The notes beneath the pieces are model-generated. The model was not told the DNA's origin, ran no database searches, and worked only from the letters and a program-made list of their open reading frames with translations. The position numbers were made by a program, and so were the translations under genes. A stretch of DNA of 8,110 nt from Candidatus Sumerlaeota bacterium. Lineage in GTDB: Bacteria; Sumerlaeota; Sumerlaeia; MWCT01. The stretch spans positions 1 to 8,110 of the forward strand of contig JAPLSR010000284.1 in assembly GCA_026398545.1 (NCBI GenBank), given 5' to 3'. Of this stretch, positions 5,287 to 8,110 are shown piece by piece; position 1 is the first letter of the stretch; every line of letters begins with the position of its first letter.

Positions 5287-7101
5287 ATGCGCATGAGTGT
5301 TAGCGCCATTTTAATATCACTATGGTGCGCCCTTTTAATGCATCCCTTATATGCCGATTCAACACCCGTCGAGGGCGTTTATTTCACTAACGGGATTTCG
5401 TGCCTTATCGATGTCGAGCCGACATTCTGGTCATACAAACCTCGGATACTCTATGGAGGCAATCGCTATGGAAAGCCCGTGAAGATAATCGCCAAATCGC
5501 AGGGGATTATTATAATTTATGAGGAACCTCCCTTTATTGTTGGGCATGAAGAATATCTGAGGAGAACCGCCCTGTTCCTCGAACCTTCACCGATGTTCAG
5601 CGGCGATTGGGACCTTGCGGGAATTTCTTCCCTGGGCGATAACAAGAATAAAGAAAAGGAACTCATCAGGTATAAAATTCCTCTGAAAAAACCAATCCCA
5701 TCTTACATGCGCCGTGTAAAAGATGAGCGCATTATTGAATACTTCAGGCAGTTGGCGGCGCTGAAGACTACAATGAAATCCGATTTTGATGCGGCATTCG
5801 GGATATGGCGAGACAGCCCAAGGGATTTCTGGGCACGAGCAATTTATCTTGACGCACTGATCCGTAATGAAAAATGGGACGAGGCGGCGCAGACAAATGC
5901 CTTCTGGCGTGCCGACTTTGAAAAATCGCCCAATCCCTTCATTGTGCAGATTCCCCAAAAAATTGAGATGTGCATCGCTTACCATCGTCTGTCTTCAGAG
6001 GGGCAGAACGCCTGGTATTATCTCCGGCAAATGTTGGATGCAAAACAGAAGGAATCCTTTGAATCCCTGCTTGAGAAGGCAGCCGCCTGCAAGGGGTGCG
6101 TTCTCAAAATTTATCCTCTGACAATCGGGGAACTCCCTGGTCCCAATTTAATGGGATTTGTTATAAGCACAAAATTACTGGGGGTGGAATCCGATTTCGC
6201 CATGATAAAGGGGGATAATAAAAGAGCGCTCCATCTCCTTACCCTGACATATCGTTTATCGCAGTTCATCTCCGGCAGAACGAGCCTGATTGATAATATC
6301 ATCGGGATGGCAATTAAATCCATCACTTGCCGGGGAATGCAGGTGTATCTCCTGAACGCCTGCAAAACGCCGGAGGATATCAAAGGGTTTTTTGATGTGT
6401 TAAGTGAATTGAAAAAAGTGGATGTTACATTAAGCAGTAAAGATTATCGCTTTTGGGAAGTCCCGGATTATGATTATATACCGGAACCTGTGAATTTGGA
6501 CTGGGGGGAGACGGAGATTCGATGGAATGTCGCTGAAATCAATTCGCGGCTGCTCATGTCTGCTGCTGCGGCGCGGTATAACTTCCTGAAAAACGGTCAA
6601 TTCCCTAAAGAGCCGAGTGAGTTTGCGCCGCTCCTGCCCGATGGTCTGCCGCTCGACCTCTTCAGCGATAAACCGCTGAAATTAATCGCGGAAAAAGACC
6701 CATTCGTGATTTACAGCATCGGTCCTGATAAAACAGATGACCATGCCGCCTTTGCTTACGACCCCACTAATGGAACTATCTCACCGGGTGATGTGTTTAT
6801 CGAAATTCCGAAACAGCCGCGTTATCCTTTTCCCCCAAAAGGACAGCTTGCCACAACAAAAGAAGGCATTATGAGACAGTTCCCCAACGGTCTGCCGGGC
6901 GACCCCTTTCACGACGACGAACGGAACGCCAGGCTCAGCATCACGGATGAGACGCCCGCCAGAATCATCAGCTTCGGTCCCAATGCAGATTCGAGCCGCG
7001 TCAAAGACGGCAAAGGTCTTCTCCCACTCGAGCCGCAATATGACCCGACCAATGGCACAATCAGCCCCGGCGATTTGATTATGGAAACGGGAAAAGAATA
7101 G
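5287..7101 (+). CDS. secreted helical protein with two C-terminal pseudopilin-like modules
   Basis: The product is 604 residues from the ATG at 5287, selected by AAAGGA. Residues 1-23 form a Sec signal peptide with likely cleavage after LYA (A23), so the protein acts outside the inner membrane. The middle (about 145-385) is mainly alpha-helical with W/Y-rich helices, including GRTSLIDNIIGMAIKSI (330-346); similar 'small-residue, IGxAI' helical regions occur in uncharacterised secreted proteins of PVC-type bacteria. Residues 425-441 (AAAARYNFLKNGQFPKE) and 449-507 resemble the post-helix part of type II secretion/pilin G proteins (A..Y....G.FP, then P.D.., Y.xGPD, YDPTNGT.S.GD). The YDPTNGTISPGD motif occurs twice (Y491 and Y585), each after a GLP.D.F and a GP[DN] motif. 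No N-terminal prepilin signal is present, so it is not itself a standard pilin. Function unknown. It follows the SecY-like gene by 57 nt and is flanked on both sides by heptamer repeats. Confidence 0.7.
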   Translation: MRMSVSAILISLWCALLMHPLYADSTPVEGVYFTNGISCLIDVEPTFWSYKPRILYGGNRYGKPVKIIAKSQGIIIIYEEPPFIVGHEEYLRRTALFLEPSPMFSGDWDLAGISSLGDNKNKEKELIRYKIPLKKPIPSYMRRVKDERIIEYFRQLAALKTTMKSDFDAAFGIWRDSPRDFWARAIYLDALIRNEKWDEAAQTNAFWRADFEKSPNPFIVQIPQKIEMCIAYHRLSSEGQNAWYYLRQMLDAKQKESFESLLEKAAACKGCVLKIYPLTIGELPGPNLMGFVISTKLLGVESDFAMIKGDNKRALHLLTLTYRLSQFISGRTSLIDNIIGMAIKSITCRGMQVYLLNACKTPEDIKGFFDVLSELKKVDVTLSSKDYRFWEVPDYDYIPEPVNLDWGETEIRWNVAEINSRLLMSAAAARYNFLKNGQFPKEPSEFAPLLPDGLPLDLFSDKPLKLIAEKDPFVIYSIGPDKTDDHAAFAYDPTNGTISPGDVFIEIPKQPRYPFPPKGQLATTKEGIMRQFPNGLPGDPFHDDERNARLSITDETPARIISFGPNADSSRVKDGKGLLPLEPQYDPTNGTISPGDLIMETGKE

Positions 7102-7165
7102 CGAATGGCGAATTATGAATAGCGAATTACGAATGGCGAATTATGAATAGCGAATTACGAAATAC
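7096..7165 (+). repeat. heptamer repeat array, ten units, between secreted-protein and glycosyltransferase genes
   Basis: The units in order are GAATAGC, GAATGGC, GAATTAT, GAATAGC, GAATTAC, GAATGGC, GAATTAT, GAATAGC, GAATTAC, GAAATAC. They stay in strict 7-bp register, with a higher-order period of four units (28 bp). The first unit overlaps the last codon and the TAG stop (7099-7101) of the upstream gene. The array ends 9 bp before the next start codon and so occupies nearly the whole gap. Confidence 0.85.
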
Positions 7166-7174
7166 AATTATGAT

Positions 7175-8110
7175 ATGAAGATTTCTCAATCTTTCCGGAA
7201 GCGCTGTTTTGCCTTTGCAGGGCTTCTTGTGCTTTTTGCCTGGACCTGGGCTTCCTTTGGTCCCCATGTGATTGACGATGCCTACATCACTTTTCGGTAT
7301 GCGCGCAATCTGGCGATTGGCAGGGGTATTGTTTATAATTCAGGGGAACGCGTCCAGGGCAGCTCTACCCCCTTTTTCACTTTGCTTCTGGGGTTTTGCG
7401 GGTGGCTGGGATTGAATATTCCCGCCTCGGCATTGATTATCGGGTTGTTATCGGGCGTGGGAACCCTTATTCTCCTTATTATCGGGGGGAGAATACTGGG
7501 GCAGGAGGGGGCTGGATGGCTGGCGGCGTTTGCCCTGACCACGCAGCTTCTCTGGGCGCTTCTCCTTGTTTCCGGCATGGAGACAACATTATATTGCCTC
7601 GTTATTCTCTCCACCATTTTAATGGTTGCACAAGGGCGGTGGAAGGGGCTTGGCATCATCTTGGGTCTTGCATGTCTGATACGCTATGATGGGGCGATAC
7701 TGACAGTTGCCGCGCTCCTTTTGACGGGATGGAAAGGGGGCTTCAAGACGGCTCTGCGGGAGGCATTGAAAGCCGCTTCCCTTTATCTGCCTTGGTTTAT
7801 TTTTGCCTGGATTTATTTTGGCACTCCTGTGCCACAGAGTATCCGGGGGAAATTATTAATAGACTTTCTCACTTATTCTGAAATGTTCAGGCAATACTGG
7901 CTTTATCTGAAAATGATTCCGCTTTCATTTTTCTGGTTGGCGGCGTTTGTGACAGGTATGTTCGCGGCTATACGAAAGGATTCCAGATGGGCAATAGTCC
8001 CATTGTGGGGCGGACTTTATCTTGCCAGCTTTATTCTCCAGCGTCGTCCTGTTCTATATTATCCGTGGTATCTTATTCCACTTTTTCCGGTCTTTTTTCT
8101 GATTGCGGCG
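7175..8110 (+). CDS. GT-C type membrane glycosyltransferase (PMT/ArnT/AftB-like), N-terminal part, runs off the right edge
   Basis: 312 codons are open to the window end; the C-terminal part is missing. After a basic N-terminus (MKISQSFRKR) and first membrane helix (about 12-28) comes IDDAYITFRYARNLAIGRG (33-51) and then YNSGERVQGSSTPF (54-67). The double Asp D34-D35 in the first periplasmic loop, with RYARNL and GERVxG, is the hallmark of GT-C enzymes that move a sugar from a polyprenyl-phosphate donor outside the inner membrane; the GERV-type motif recalls the AftB-like branch. Later motifs fit as well: GMETTLY (134-140), LIRYDG (168-173), YFGTPVPQSIRGK (214-226) and YYPWYLIPLFP (295-305). 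Sugar and acceptor are unknown. The ATG at 7175 is the first possible start after an in-frame TAG (7148-7150). No Shine-Dalgarno is visible, because the heptamer array fills the upstream DNA. Confidence 0.75.
   Translation, partial: MKISQSFRKRCFAFAGLLVLFAWTWASFGPHVIDDAYITFRYARNLAIGRGIVYNSGERVQGSSTPFFTLLLGFCGWLGLNIPASALIIGLLSGVGTLILLIIGGRILGQEGAGWLAAFALTTQLLWALLLVSGMETTLYCLVILSTILMVAQGRWKGLGIILGLACLIRYDGAILTVAALLLTGWKGGFKTALREALKAASLYLPWFIFAWIYFGTPVPQSIRGKLLIDFLTYSEMFRQYWLYLKMIPLSFFWLAAFVTGMFAAIRKDSRWAIVPLWGGLYLASFILQRRPVLYYPWYLIPLFPVFFLIAA

Noticed and set aside
7096..7165. CRISPR array
   Set aside because: The units are 7 bp with no unique spacers and the register is continuous, so this is a tandem heptamer array.
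7333..7659. Minus-strand ORF and the frame-shifted plus-strand ORF at 7396-7689 within the glycosyltransferase
   Set aside because: Both are shadows of the reading frame that carries the GT-C motifs; their translations are Pro/Arg/Ser-rich without domain features.

Overview
The window is bacterial DNA with a signal-peptide- and membrane-rich coding style. Nothing in it fixes the species. Secreted beta-propellers, a secreted helical protein with pseudopilin-like tail modules, and short heptamer arrays between genes are all things commonly met in genomes of uncultivated, Gram-negative-type candidate phyla (Omnitrophota-, Sumerlaeota- or PVC-like lineages). That placement is only an inference from gene style. 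Shine-Dalgarno sites are clear in front of three genes and weak or absent in front of the other three.

Layout. Positions 1-286 (minus) hold the N-terminal part of an ICMT/PEMT-type membrane methyltransferase. A 305-bp AT-rich divergent spacer follows. Positions 592-2574 (plus) encode a secreted protein made of two beta-propeller-like halves joined by a Thr-Pro linker. Then comes a 261-bp spacer with a perfect hairpin and a candidate promoter. Positions 2836-3678 encode a class I SAM methyltransferase whose arginine codon use differs sharply from a neighbour. A 192-bp spacer follows with two interlocking inverted repeats and a candidate promoter. Then comes a same-strand run: 3871-5229, an integral membrane protein that reads as a divergent SecY with an extra C-terminal DUF2007-like domain; 5287-7101, a secreted helical protein with two copies of a pseudopilin-like YDPTNGTISPGD tail module; and 7175 to beyond 8110, a GT-C type membrane glycosyltransferase.

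The three right-hand genes may be one transcription unit. The two junctions around the middle gene both carry arrays of the same 7-bp repeat family (GAATTAY / GAATAGC / GAATGGC). At the first junction the array sits between 9-bp direct repeats, as if inserted into a once tighter operon.

The most notable item is the SecY-like protein. It keeps recognisable SecY landmarks (IPFP after TM1, GITPFISA in TM2, QITxxG before TM5, HIP before TM7). It has a shortened region where the SecY plug lies and a soluble tail absent from ordinary SecY, and it is encoded next to a secreted protein instead of in a ribosomal-protein operon. A paralogous, possibly client-dedicated translocon is a reasonable hypothesis, but it is inference.
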